From Syntrophorhabdaceae bacterium (GTDB taxonomy: Bacteria > Desulfobacterota > Deferrimicrobia > Deferrimicrobiales > Deferrimicrobiaceae), in the NCBI GenBank assembly GCA_009783195.1, contig WRHP01000010.1, positions 1-46,153 on the forward strand: a DNA stretch of 46,153 nucleotides, read 5' to 3'. A program made the position numbers and the translations under genes. Below the pieces are notes generated by a model. It was not told the origin of the DNA, made no database searches, and saw only the letters and a program-made list of their open reading frames with translations. Shown piece after piece: positions 25,365 through 34,465 of this stretch; positions within the stretch are counted from its first letter, which is position 1; each line of letters starts with the position of its first letter.

Positions 25365-26139
25365 CGCGCGATTCCCCCGCCGTATTCTTCGCCGCTTTCG
25401 CAACTTCCATAAACGGAGTGAGAAGGTCGATCGGAACAGGGAATACGGTGGTCGAGTTGTTCACAACGGCCACCTCACGCAGCGTCTGCAGATAACGCAG
25501 CTGTAGCGCGGTCGGAACTTCGCCGATGATTTTCGCGGCGTCGGAAAGCTTCTGCGCCGCCTGATATTCTCCTTCCGCGTCGATGATCTTTGCCCGGCGC
25601 TCGCGCTCGGCCTCAGCCTGTTTCGCAATCGCCCGCTGCATCTCCTGTGGCAAGTCGATATTTTTCAGTTCGACTTTCGAAACCTTCACGCCCCAAGGCT
25701 CCGTATCCTTGTCAAGGATTTCCTGGATATGCATGTTTATTTTATCTCTCTTGGAAAGCAGCTCATCAAGCTCGCACTGCCCGCAGACGGAGCGCAATGT
25801 CGTCTGTGAAAGCTGCGATGTCGCGTAGTAGTAGTTTTCCACACTGACGATCGCTTTGTTCGGATTCATAACGCGGAAATAAAGGACGGCGCTTACCTTG
25901 ATCGTGACGTTGTCGCTGGTAATAACGTCTTGAGCCGGAATATCCATAGCTACGACGCGCAGATCCACGCGGACCATCTTGTCTATTCCGGGCACCAGCA
26001 AGATCAGCCCCGGACCTTTCGCCCCGATTATACGCCCCAGGCGAAAAACCACTCCCCGCTCGTATTCGTTCAAAATCTTGATCGCGCTGTAAAGAAAGAA
26101 GACCACCAGCAATACTACGGATAACGGTAAAAAAGACAT
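25357..26139 (-). CDS. Slipin (stomatin/prohibitin-like SPFH protein)
   Basis: Membrane-anchored SPFH/band 7 scaffold protein of 260 residues. It has an N-terminal membrane hairpin (about 4-22), the band 7 domain from [13 protein letters not shown] through [15 protein letters not shown], and the [23 protein letters not shown] coiled region, ending in a short polar tail. Slipins form oligomeric rings at the membrane and are commonly encoded next to an NfeD-type protease, as here (31 bp away); the pair is thought to act together in membrane quality control. The start is ATG 26139 with AAGGAGGG six bases upstream. Confidence 0.94.
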   Translation of the reverse strand: MSFLPLSVVLLVVFFLYSAIKILNEYERGVVFRLGRIIGAKGPGLILLVPGIDKMVRVDLRVVAMDIPAQDVITSDNVTIKVSAVLYFRVMNPNKAIVSVENYYYATSQLSQTTLRSVCGQCELDELLSKRDKINMHIQEILDKDTEPWGVKVSKVELKNIDLPQEMQRAIAKQAEAERERRAKIIDAEGEYQAAQKLSDAAKIIGEVPTALQLRYLQTLREVAVVNNSTTVFPVPIDLLTPFMEVAKAAKNTAGESRAE

Positions 26140-26170
26140 CCTTTGCCCTCCTTGATCTACTTGTCTGTCT

Positions 26171-27496
26171 TCAATCCTGCCCCGGTGATTTCGGCTCTAC
26201 CAGCAGCGTCATTCCTTCCACGGCTTTCACAACCACCCGATCCCCTTTCCGTACCATCAGGCCGCCGTGCGCGTCCCAAAGCTCGCCGGCGACATATATT
26301 TTCCCTTTGCCGTCGAAATCCGCCATTACCACGCCTGTCTCTCCGACCATCCCTTCGGCCCCGGTTACCACCTTGCGTAACTGGCTGCGCACCACCATCG
26401 AAATAATTACACCGAAGAAAGCGGAGGAAAAGACCGCCGTGCCAAATAGCACCGACCATGAAACACGCAAAAACGGGTCGATATTGCGGTTGAACAGCAT
26501 GATACTTCCAAGCACCATGGACAAGATTCCTCCTACAGCCAGCACGCCGTGCGACTGAACCTTCATTTCAGCGAAGAATAAAATGAGGGAAAGGAGAATC
26601 AGCAGGAAACCCACATAGTCCGCCGATAGCGTCTGAAGCGCATAAAACCCAAGCAGTAGACAGATTCCGCCCACGACCCCCGGAAATACGGCGCCAGGCT
26701 TGGCCAGCTCAAAATATATCCCGTAGATTCCGATCATCAACAAAATATAGGCAATTGTAGGGTCCGATACCGCCGCCAGCACCCGGTGCCGCAGCGCCAT
26801 GGGAATACGGGTTGTCGGCGCATTCTTCGTTCGAAGAACTATGACCGAATTCCCTTTCTTGATCTCCATGCCGTCAACCTTGGCGAGCAGATCCTGCAAG
26901 TCTGACGCAATGAGGTCGATCACCTTTTGCTGTAACGCATCCTCGGATGAAAGAGACGCGCTATCCCGCACGGCGCTCTCGGCCCATTCGGCATTGCGCT
27001 TCGAACCGGTAGCCAGCGACTTCGCATAGGCCGCCGCGTCGTTCTCCACCTTCCTGGACATGGTGTTGTCCATCGTCCCGCCGCCGACATTGACTGGGTG
27101 AGCCGCTCCTATGTTAGTTCCCGGAGCCATCGCCGCAATGTCCGCAGCCAAAGTAATAAGCACTCCGGCGGACGCCGCGCGCGCTCCAGAGGGAGACACG
27201 AAAACCGCCACCGGCGTCTGGGATTTCAGGATTGACTGCACCATCTGCCGCATAGAGGTATCGAGACCGCCGGGGGTATCCAGTTCCAGGACCAGCAGAT
27301 CCGCTCTTTCCTCTTCGGCGCGTTTGATAGCCAAATCCAGATAGTCGGCCGTGACCGGCGTGATGGGCGCGGCAATCGTGGCCACAAACACCTTCGATGC
27401 CTGCGGCGCGGGAGCGGCGGCAGGCCCCGCGCCGGCCGGCGTCCACATGAGCAGCAACGAAACAACGAAAACCGGAAACAGGTTTCGAATATTCAC
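26171..27496 (-). CDS. NfeD1b-type membrane-bound serine protease (ClpP-class)
   Basis: Partner of the slipin. 441 residues: signal peptide (1-24), a ClpP-like protease domain (about 35-235) with the LELDTPGG oxyanion segment, nucleophile S109 in ARAASAG and the probable general base K149 ([10 protein letters not shown]), several membrane helices (about 245-390) and a C-terminal OB-fold NfeD domain (GEKGVV-like [25 protein letters not shown]). In the Pyrococcus relative the same Ser/Lys dyad cuts the C terminus of the partner stomatin. The start is GTG 27496, overlapping the upstream stop by 4 bp, with AGGA upstream. The longer open frame to 27646 has no signal peptide. Confidence 0.93.
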   Translation of the reverse strand: MNIRNLFPVFVVSLLLMWTPAGAGPAAAPAPQASKVFVATIAAPITPVTADYLDLAIKRAEEERADLLVLELDTPGGLDTSMRQMVQSILKSQTPVAVFVSPSGARAASAGVLITLAADIAAMAPGTNIGAAHPVNVGGGTMDNTMSRKVENDAAAYAKSLATGSKRNAEWAESAVRDSASLSSEDALQQKVIDLIASDLQDLLAKVDGMEIKKGNSVIVLRTKNAPTTRIPMALRHRVLAAVSDPTIAYILLMIGIYGIYFELAKPGAVFPGVVGGICLLLGFYALQTLSADYVGFLLILLSLILFFAEMKVQSHGVLAVGGILSMVLGSIMLFNRNIDPFLRVSWSVLFGTAVFSSAFFGVIISMVVRSQLRKVVTGAEGMVGETGVVMADFDGKGKIYVAGELWDAHGGLMVRKGDRVVVKAVEGMTLLVEPKSPGQD

Positions 27497-28686
27497 GGTG
27501 TGCGTTTCCTGTATACGGCAAATTTTAGGTATTCGGTTTCGGGCACAGCCAGCAGTACCGGGTGATCCGCCGGTTGCCTTCCCATCGCCACCAGTTCGAG
27601 ATCGACACCGGCATCTGACGCGGCGCAGGCCAATGCTTCTTTCCATTTAGTCATATCGATGAGCTGTGTGCAAGACGATGTGGCAAGAAGCCCGCCAGGG
27701 GAAAGAACAGAAAGACCTATCCGATTGATGTCCTGATATCCCCGAAGCGCTTTTTCTCTGCCATCGCGGGTTTTCGTAAACGACGGAGGATCCAGCACGA
27801 CGAGATCAAAACGCCGCCCCGACGCCGCAAGCTCGCGAAGCGCCTGAAACATATCCGCGGCATCCCCTTCCCAGCTGGAGAGAAAGCCGTTGCGTCCGGC
27901 GTTTGCCCTGGCCGCTTCCAGCGCCCGGCGCGACGAGTCGATCGCAAAGACGCTCCGCGCGCCGCCCGCAAGAGCATAGAACCCAAAACCTCCATCGGCG
28001 CAGAAACCGTCCAAAACTTCCTTGCCTTCAGCCAGACTTTTCACGATTCTGCGATTTTCCCGCTGATCGAGGAAAAACCCGGTCTTTGATCCGGCCTCAA
28101 CATCCACCAGAAAGCGAATGCCGTCCGTATCTATTTCCTCCTCCGGCAATCCGCCGCCGCGAACCGCCCCCCGACGCTCATCAAGCCCCTCAAGACGCCT
28201 GCCGCTTCCTTCGGAACGCTCGTACACAAGCCTCGGCGCCATTATCCGCTCCAGCGCATCAAGTATGGCTTCGCGGACGTTTTCCATCCCGGCCGTCAAG
28301 ATCTGGACGGACAGAATTCCTCCATACCGGTCCACAATCAGTCCCGGCAGGAAATCTCCCTCCGAGTACATCAAGCGAAACGCGTTTTCTTCCGCCAGGC
28401 CCGCCTCGGCCCGACGCGACAAAGCATCCCGAAGTCTGGCTTCAATAAACGCCGCCGAAGGTTTCACTTCTTCCCGTGAAACCCGACGCAGCGCAAGACG
28501 CGCGTCCAGGTTCGCCGTAGCCGTCCCAAGAAGCTCACCGGCGCGGGACAAAACGCGCACCCATTGCCCGGCGGGCATCCCCTCCGGAACATCCCGAAGG
28601 TCGTCGCCAAATACCCAGGGATGGCCGTACCGGAGGCGCTCCTCTCCTTTACGGCTGACTCGTACGGAGGGAAGAGGAACTATCAT
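27493..28686 (-). CDS. Class I SAM-dependent rRNA methyltransferase, RlmI-like
   Basis: Predicted 23S rRNA (cytosine-5) methyltransferase. 397 residues: N-terminal PUA domain (RLRYGHPWVFGDDL and following), a central region with GDFLPGLIVDRYGG, and a Rossmann methyltransferase with GFFLDQRENR, the motif I loop DGFCADGGFGFYALAGG, LDPPSFTK and the SSCTQLID segment. E. coli RlmI modifies C1962, but related proteins differ in target, so the exact nucleotide is inferred. It starts at ATG 28686 directly after the stop of the uracil-DNA glycosylase gene and overlaps the NfeD gene. Confidence 0.88.
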   Translation of the reverse strand: MIVPLPSVRVSRKGEERLRYGHPWVFGDDLRDVPEGMPAGQWVRVLSRAGELLGTATANLDARLALRRVSREEVKPSAAFIEARLRDALSRRAEAGLAEENAFRLMYSEGDFLPGLIVDRYGGILSVQILTAGMENVREAILDALERIMAPRLVYERSEGSGRRLEGLDERRGAVRGGGLPEEEIDTDGIRFLVDVEAGSKTGFFLDQRENRRIVKSLAEGKEVLDGFCADGGFGFYALAGGARSVFAIDSSRRALEAARANAGRNGFLSSWEGDAADMFQALRELAASGRRFDLVVLDPPSFTKTRDGREKALRGYQDINRIGLSVLSPGGLLATSSCTQLIDMTKWKEALACAASDAGVDLELVAMGRQPADHPVLLAVPETEYLKFAVYRKRTP

Positions 28687-29352
28687 TTACGTCTCTAAAA
28701 GGGAAAGGCGGCGGGCGAGGTCTTTGAAATCCTCCATTACTTCTTCCTCACTGGACGGGTTGCGGAGAATATATGCCGGATGATAAGTCGGCAAGAGGGG
28801 AATTCCGTCCCACTCGCGCCAGCGGCCACGCGCTTTGGTGATTCGTTCATCGACGCCCAACATGTATTTAAAGGCGGTTGCTCCGAGGGTGCAAAGAAAC
28901 TTCGGGCGGATTACCCGGATCTGGCGGACCAGGTACGGCATGCACAACTGCGCCTCTTCCGGTTTCGGCACGTTGTTGCCTGGCGGGCGGCACTTCACTA
29001 TGTTTGCGATATATACATCTTCGCGCGCCAAGCCGATAGACTCTATCCAGCGATTGAGCCGTTTACCCGCGGCGCCGACAAACGGCTCCCCCTGCCGGTC
29101 CTCTTCCGCCCCTGGCGCTTCGCCCACAAACATCAGGCGCGCGCTGGGATTCCCCGTGCCGAACACGATCCTGCTCCGGTTCTCGCTCAGAACGCATCTC
29201 CCGCACCCCGCAAGTTCCCGCAGAATTTCGTCCAGCGTCTCCGCTCCCTCGCTTGACGAACCCGGCAGCCTTTTATCTTTGGGAAGAGAACGCGGCACGA
29301 AATCCACGCCGACCTCGCGCAGCCATTTGGTCATAAGAGCGGCTTTTCCCAT
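28687..29352 (-). CDS. Family 4 uracil-DNA glycosylase (4Fe-4S)
   Basis: Removes uracil from DNA in base excision repair. The iron-sulfur ligands are all visible (C50 and C53 in GCGRC, C121 in [10 protein letters not shown]137 in LCMPYL) with the family spacing of 16 between the last two. The active-site motif [17 protein letters not shown] (77-93) and the HPAYILRNP loop confirm family 4. The first ~35 residues form a variable charged extension. The start is ATG 29352, one base after the coaBC stop; ATG 29334 is an alternative. 222 residues. Confidence 0.94.
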   Translation of the reverse strand: MGKAALMTKWLREVGVDFVPRSLPKDKRLPGSSSEGAETLDEILRELAGCGRCVLSENRSRIVFGTGNPSARLMFVGEAPGAEEDRQGEPFVGAAGKRLNRWIESIGLAREDVYIANIVKCRPPGNNVPKPEEAQLCMPYLVRQIRVIRPKFLCTLGATAFKYMLGVDERITKARGRWREWDGIPLLPTYHPAYILRNPSSEEEVMEDFKDLARRLSLLET

Positions 29353-29353
29353 G

Positions 29354-30556
29354 TCAGGCGCGCATAAACTTGACGGTAATCGCGCGCCATACGGCGGTTG
29401 CGATGGCATCCTTGGAAGCCTTGACGAGATCAAGCGTGGTCCCGTCGGAGAAGAGCACCTTTACCTCGTTTCTGTCCGAGTCAAACCCTATATCTCCGCG
29501 AGAAACATCGTTTGCCACAATCGCGTCCAGGTTTTTTTTGCGCATCTTCTCTCTGGCTTTCGCCTCGAGATCGTTCGTTTCCGCGGCAAAACCCACCAAC
29601 ACGCGGTTTCGCTTCAATTCACCCAGATTCGCGAGAATGTCGTCGGTCCGCACCACATCGATCTTTTCCATTAACTCATTTTTGGGGATCTTCCGCGCCG
29701 CGGGAGCCGCGGGGCGCACATCGGCCACAGCCGCCGCCATGACTATCGCATTCGCGTTTTCGCCCGCCGCCGCCACCGCGTTGCCCATTTCCTGCGCTGA
29801 CCGGACACGCTCCACCTTGAGAAACGGCGGGTCCGGCAGCCGCGTAGGTCCCGTCACCAGCGTCACCTCGGCGCCAAAACGACGCGCGACGACCGCCATT
29901 GCGAACCCCATCTTGCCGCTCGCGCGGTTCGTTATAAATCGCACCGGGTCTATATCTTCAGCCGTGGGACCAGCGCTAACCACCACCTTCTTGCCTTCCA
30001 GGATCTTGTCGTACAACAGAATGCGGGCCATCTCTATAATTTTCCCTGTGTCCGCCAGCCTGCCCGGCCCCGTCGTTCCGCAAGCAAGCGCGCCTTCGCC
30101 AGGCTCCACAAAAGTAACGCCGCGCTCTACAAGCGCCTCCATGTTTTCGCGGACGGCGGCGGCGGCGTACATATCGCTGTTCATTGCCGGCGCCATCAGG
30201 ATCGGCGCGGTGGTGGCCATCGCCACCGTGGAAAGAAGGTCATCCGCAATGCCATGCCGAATCTTCCCGATGATGTTTGCGGTTGCCGGAGCGATCAACA
30301 GCAGGTTCGCCCTCTGCGCCAAAGAGATATGCCCGATATCCGACTCGCTTATCAGGTTGAACAGATCGGTGTGGACCGGGTTTTTGGACAGGGTTTGCAG
30401 CGTAAGAGGCGTTATGAACTGGCTACCGGAAGCGGTCAGGATGACGGATACGTTTGCTCCTTCCTTCCGAAGCTCCCGGATTATCTCGCACGCCTTGTAA
30501 GCCGCGATTCCGCCGGTAACGCCAAGGACGACTTCTCTGCCTGCAAGCGTCGTCAT
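29354..30556 (-). CDS. coaBC: Bifunctional phosphopantothenoylcysteine decarboxylase/synthase
   Basis: Two consecutive steps of coenzyme A synthesis in one chain of 400 residues. CoaC half (1-185): flavin-binding [15 protein letters not shown], active-site histidine in [17 protein letters not shown] and the [14 protein letters not shown] flap. CoaB half (190-400): [22 protein letters not shown], the lysine-bearing [10 protein letters not shown] segment and [18 protein letters not shown]. The ATG at 30556 overlaps the upstream stop by 4 bp. CoaD, the next enzyme of the pathway, is at 36106-36600 in another unit. Confidence 0.96.
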   Translation of the reverse strand: MTTLAGREVVLGVTGGIAAYKACEIIRELRKEGANVSVILTASGSQFITPLTLQTLSKNPVHTDLFNLISESDIGHISLAQRANLLLIAPATANIIGKIRHGIADDLLSTVAMATTAPILMAPAMNSDMYAAAAVRENMEALVERGVTFVEPGEGALACGTTGPGRLADTGKIIEMARILLYDKILEGKKVVVSAGPTAEDIDPVRFITNRASGKMGFAMAVVARRFGAEVTLVTGPTRLPDPPFLKVERVRSAQEMGNAVAAAGENANAIVMAAAVADVRPAAPAARKIPKNELMEKIDVVRTDDILANLGELKRNRVLVGFAAETNDLEAKAREKMRKKNLDAIVANDVSRGDIGFDSDRNEVKVLFSDGTTLDLVKASKDAIATAVWRAITVKFMRA

Positions 30557-31209
30557 CGTTTCAAGTCACCCCCGATGAAAAATGGGTTGCTTTGCATCTC
30601 CTCTCCCACCGTCGTGGCGGGACCATGTCCCGAAAAAAGAATCGTTTCAGGGGCAAGCGTGAAGATCTTTTCCCTAACAGAACGCAAAAGCGCCTCGAGA
30701 TTTCCTCCCGGCAGGTCCGTCCGCCCGATAGAACCGGCAAAGATCAGATCTCCCACAAATGCCATTCCATCCGCAAGAAACACCACATGCCCCCTGGAAT
30801 GTCCCGGCGTGTGAAGCACCCGAAGCTCCTGATCCGCAAGGCGCACGGTATCCCCTTCTTTAAGAAGCGCGTCGGGAGGCGGAGGCCCGGAGACGCGAAG
30901 ACCAAACACAGCCCCTTGAAGCGCGGCGCTGCTCATCATTTCGGCATCCGCTTCGTGTATGCACACGGCCGCTCCGGTTTGCTCCTTCAGGAAACGGACG
31001 CCGCCCACATGATCGAAATGCCCATGAGTGACAAGAATCTTTTCGAGAACCCATCCACGTTCATCCAGCACGCGATGGATCTTTTCTCCCTCTTCCCCAG
31101 GATCCACAACAACAGCGCAACCGCTAGCGGCGTGTCCGACAAGGTACGCATTCTCCGCGAGGGGACCGACCTCAATTTGCACGACGCTTAAAGGGCATTC
31201 TTTGCTCAA
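30553..31209 (-). CDS. MBL-fold metallohydrolase (glyoxalase II-like)
   Basis: Metallo-beta-lactamase fold hydrolase of about 218 residues. The metal motifs are THGHFDHVGG, HTPGHSRGH, the bridging aspartate in FVGDLIFAGSIGRTD and the last histidine in LFSGHGPAT. This short form resembles hydroxyacylglutathione hydrolase-like and persulfide-type enzymes; the substrate cannot be read from sequence. TTG 31209 has GGAG nine bases upstream and overlaps the stop of the preceding gene (TTGA); GTG 31224 would add five residues but has no clear ribosome binding site. Confidence 0.9.
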   Translation of the reverse strand: MSKECPLSVVQIEVGPLAENAYLVGHAASGCAVVVDPGEEGEKIHRVLDERGWVLEKILVTHGHFDHVGGVRFLKEQTGAAVCIHEADAEMMSSAALQGAVFGLRVSGPPPPDALLKEGDTVRLADQELRVLHTPGHSRGHVVFLADGMAFVGDLIFAGSIGRTDLPGGNLEALLRSVREKIFTLAPETILFSGHGPATTVGEEMQSNPFFIGGDLKR

Positions 31210-33704
31210 AGTTGTTTGCTCCACGTCTGGAACAGGCCTACATAGTGGTCCGCCATGTTGACGGCCACACTCTCATCGCTCGCCTCCACAACCAGGTGAA
31301 AATACGCCGCGTCCTGGCTTGGGTACGCAAGCGCCCAGTCCTCTCCCTCGAACACTTTCACGCCGTCGATGAATTGGCTCGGCTTCCCTTTGGCATAAAG
31401 CGCCAGCATGCGCATCAGCGCTCCCTTGTGTTCCCACGCGCACGGAATGTTGCGGCGTATCAGCGTAGTGGGAGGTATTTCCCGGAGTACCTCGTGGATA
31501 CCGCGCCCTTCCGACGCAAGCAATTCAAGGATTTTTATGATGGAGAACATGCCGTCGAAGGCGGGCTGGAAGCTTGGAAACGCGAATCCGCCGGCGCCGT
31601 CGCCGACGAAAACCACGCCTTCGCGCGCAGCGGTCTCCATCAAAAAACGGGGCAGCATGCGGGAACGCACCGCTTCCATTCCGTAACGGGCCGCTATCTT
31701 CTCTATATTGCGGGACGCCGTGACAGGCACTCCCACCAGCCCGTGCCGCGCCTGCCGACACGCAAGCAGGCATACCACCTGCAGCGCCGCGTCATCGTCA
31801 AGCAGGTCTCCCTTCTCGTCCACCAGAAAGATCTTTTCCCCTCCTGTGTCTATCATCACGCCGAGACTGGCATTGAGAGAACGCGCGATTGTTGAAAGAT
31901 GCCTGATCCCTTTATCAAACTCCTCGCTGGTCCGCGTGGTATGAGCAGGATCCAGGATTGCGTTAAGAGCCACCGTTTTCATCCCCAGCCGTCCCAAGAT
32001 ACGGGGAAAGATGATGGAGGAGGAGCCATAGGAATAATCAAGGACGATGTTGTAGTCTTTGGAGGAGATCGTTTTCGTGTCCACGGACTTAAGAAACCCG
32101 TTCACGTAAAGCTCGAACCCGCTGGCCGGAAACTCAATCTCTCCCGTCTCGTCAATATCCGCGCGTACGAAATCTTCCCGGAAGAATAACGTCTCGATAC
32201 TCTTTTCCGCTCCCATGGACAGATCAAGCCCTGAAACATCGAAGAATTTCAGATCCACCAGGGATGGGTTGTAGGGACTCTTTCGTGTGTGGACTCCTCC
32301 CAGTTCATCCCGTTTAGAACGGGAAAGGTAGCGGACAACCGGCAACGGCGTCACGCCGTAATCGTGCACATCCACGCCGACCGATAGCATGCCTGTCATG
32401 ATGGCGCGATTTATCATGCGAGACATCTTGTGGCTGTCGCGGCTGGTGGACAGCGCTACCTTCCTGCCGAAGGTGGCGGCATAAGACGCGCCGAGCTTTG
32501 CCGCAAATTCCGGAGAGATCTCGATATTCGCAAGCCCCACGACTCCATACGCGCCGAAAAGGGAGCGCGCCCATTTTTCTCCCCATATGAGCGAGGAAGA
32601 TAGGACCGCTCCATCCTCGACAACCTTGTGGGGCCACACTTTTACGTTCGTCTTTACGACCGCGTCGGCCCCGATTACACAGTGATCGCTGATTACCGAA
32701 CGCTCCGCGAGAAACGCGCCGCCGCGTATCTGCGACTTTGTCCCGACGATGCTTTCATGGATACGCGCCCCTTTTCCCACAGAAGCAGCGGGCCATAGCA
32801 CCGACGAATTGATCGCCGCGTCGTTTTCGACGACGCACCCATCGCCAATCACGACGTTTTTCATGGATACCCTGGCGCCGACAACGCAGTCCTTGCCAAG
32901 AAGAACATTTTCCAGTTCGGCCGTGTAGTCAACCCGCGAACCCTCTCCGATCCAAACCTTTCGGTCCTTCGTCTGCGTTCCATCAAAATCGATATTGACC
33001 TTCCCCGCCAGGATGTCCAGGTGGACATTCAGGTATTCATCGAGGTTGCCCACATCCTTCCAGTAGCCTTCCGCAACGTACCCGTAGAGACGATCCCCGC
33101 GTTCCAGCATCGCGGGAAAGAGGTTTTTGCTGAAATCAAAGTTTTTCTTTGGCGGAATCAGTGAAAGCACTTTGGGCTCGATGATGTAGATCCCGGTGTT
33201 GATGGTGTCGGAAAACACTTCGCTCCAGCCGGGCTTTTCGAGAAAGCGGACGATCCGGCCATCTTCTTCGGTGATTACAATCCCGTATTGCAGCGGGTTC
33301 GGAACGCGCGTCAGGACTATGGTGACCGCGGCTTCCCTTTCCTTGTGGAATTCGATGGCTCGCGCAATGTCAAAGTCGGTGATGATATCCGCGCTGATAA
33401 CCAGAAAGGTCTCGTCCAGAAGCGTCCCGGAAGACTTGACCGCTCCGGCGGTTCCGTAGTCTCCCTCGGCGATAATGTGGTTCATGGAAACACCCCATTT
33501 GGAACCATCGCCAAAGTAAGAGCTGATCTTGTCCGGAAAAAAATACAGCAGCACCTCGTGTTCGCTGACTCCCTGCCGCGCCAGCAGGCGGATGACATGC
33601 TCCATCATCGGCCGATTGGCGACATATGCCATCGGCTTTGGCAGCTTTTCGGTGATAGGCCTGAGCCTCGTTCCGAATCCTCCCGCCATTACGACCGCTT
33701 TCAT
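31206..33704 (-). CDS. Sugar-nucleotidyltransferase/hexapeptide/phosphomannomutase-like fusion
   Basis: Three modules in 832 residues. The N terminus (1-235) is a nucleotidyltransferase with KAVVMAGGFGTRLRPIT and KPMAYVANRPMMEH, as in mannose-1-phosphate guanylyltransferases. Residues about 250-370 form a left-handed hexapeptide helix with repeated V/I-G-x-x-x units. Residues about 385-832 resemble phosphomannomutase/phosphoglucomutase, but the usual metal loop DGDADR reads DTGGEK (near 618) and the phosphoserine loop reads HTRKSPYNP (near 473), so mutase activity is doubtful. A role in GDP-mannose or another NDP-sugar pathway for surface polysaccharide is likely. ATG 33704 with GGAGG seven bases upstream. 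Confidence 0.88.
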   Translation of the reverse strand: MKAVVMAGGFGTRLRPITEKLPKPMAYVANRPMMEHVIRLLARQGVSEHEVLLYFFPDKISSYFGDGSKWGVSMNHIIAEGDYGTAGAVKSSGTLLDETFLVISADIITDFDIARAIEFHKEREAAVTIVLTRVPNPLQYGIVITEEDGRIVRFLEKPGWSEVFSDTINTGIYIIEPKVLSLIPPKKNFDFSKNLFPAMLERGDRLYGYVAEGYWKDVGNLDEYLNVHLDILAGKVNIDFDGTQTKDRKVWIGEGSRVDYTAELENVLLGKDCVVGARVSMKNVVIGDGCVVENDAAINSSVLWPAASVGKGARIHESIVGTKSQIRGGAFLAERSVISDHCVIGADAVVKTNVKVWPHKVVEDGAVLSSSLIWGEKWARSLFGAYGVVGLANIEISPEFAAKLGASYAATFGRKVALSTSRDSHKMSRMINRAIMTGMLSVGVDVHDYGVTPLPVVRYLSRSKRDELGGVHTRKSPYNPSLVDLKFFDVSGLDLSMGAEKSIETLFFREDFVRADIDETGEIEFPASGFELYVNGFLKSVDTKTISSKDYNIVLDYSYGSSSIIFPRILGRLGMKTVALNAILDPAHTTRTSEEFDKGIRHLSTIARSLNASLGVMIDTGGEKIFLVDEKGDLLDDDAALQVVCLLACRQARHGLVGVPVTASRNIEKIAARYGMEAVRSRMLPRFLMETAAREGVVFVGDGAGGFAFPSFQPAFDGMFSIIKILELLASEGRGIHEVLREIPPTTLIRRNIPCAWEHKGALMRMLALYAKGKPSQFIDGVKVFEGEDWALAYPSQDAAYFHLVVEASDESVAVNMADHYVGLFQTWSKQL

Positions 33705-33732
33705 ATGCCGTCCTCCAGGGAAAGTTTTTTAA

Positions 33733-34401
33733 TTACAAGACGCGGGAAAGACGCGTTATTCCCAAATAGCCGAAAGAACAGGCGCATAAGACAAGAAACG
33801 CGGCACAGGCGCCGATAACGACACGGTATGCCCGATCGGTAAACCAGCCGCGGCCGGCCGAGATAGCCCAGCCTACGAAAATGTACCAAACCGCATCCGC
33901 CGATATATGCCCAAGGAAAAACGCCAGCACGCCGGACGCCCCAAGGCTTTGCGCAAGCAGCAGATACCCAAGCCCAATCGTTGCCCACCATAAAAACCAG
34001 TATGGATTCGACGCGGAAGCAAGAATTCCGTCAACCACAGCTCGCGGTTTCCCGCCTGACATCGCGGACTCCGCCGCGTTTTCCATCACGGCATGGAACC
34101 GGATCGCGCGCGCTTCCATGGCCATTCCCGCCGCCATCCAAAGCAGCATGCAGCTTCCCGCGATGGAAACCACGGCAATCGGCACATCCCCCTTGAGCCA
34201 TTCGATAAGTCCGAATACCAAAAGAACCAGAAGAACCGCCTCGAGGATCGCATGCCCCAATACCAGCATCGGCGCCGCGGCAAAACCGTGCCGCGACGTG
34301 TGTCTGACGGTCACAGCCAATAGCGGACCAGGCATCAGCGCACCGGAAAGCGCAATAATGAAAGAGGAGACAAAAATTGTAGCGGGATCGGTAAAATCCA
34401 T
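33733..34401 (-). CDS. LysE/RhtB family amino-acid exporter
   Basis: Membrane protein of 222 residues with about six hydrophobic segments. The N-terminal SGALMPGPLLAVTV segment matches the LysE/RhtB pattern (PGP motif after the first helix), followed by GHAILEAVLLVLLVFGL and a later LASASNPYWFLWWATIG helix with the N-P motif of the family. It probably exports an amino acid or related small molecule, but the substrate is unknown. The start is ATG 34401. There is no ribosome binding site; an extended -10 element ends seven bases upstream, so the mRNA may be leaderless. Longer reading upstream runs over the promoter region of the divergent NUDIX gene. Confidence 0.88.
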   Translation of the reverse strand: MDFTDPATIFVSSFIIALSGALMPGPLLAVTVRHTSRHGFAAAPMLVLGHAILEAVLLVLLVFGLIEWLKGDVPIAVVSIAGSCMLLWMAAGMAMEARAIRFHAVMENAAESAMSGGKPRAVVDGILASASNPYWFLWWATIGLGYLLLAQSLGASGVLAFFLGHISADAVWYIFVGWAISAGRGWFTDRAYRVVIGACAAFLVLCACSFGYLGITRLSRVL

Positions 34402-34416
34402 AGATATTTTATAGCA
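34399..34416 (-). promoter_or_regulatory. Extended -10 promoter at the start of the LysE-type gene
   Basis: Minus strand TGC-TATAAA: the TATAAA hexamer (34413-34408, 5 of 6) with the upstream TG of an extended -10 element (34416-34415). The expected start, seven bases downstream, is the A of the ATG at 34401. No convincing -35 box is seen. This gene opens the 21-gene co-directional run. Confidence 0.45.
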
Positions 34417-34465
34417 TATTTTCTTTATCGCGCCGGAAAGCCATAGCGCCGAAAGGGGTACCGCG

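Noticed and set aside
29370-30500. Long open frame on the plus strand (376 codons) opposite coaBC
   Set aside because: coaBC is fully supported by motifs across the same region; the opposite frame shows no family and is a by-product of G/C-rich third positions.
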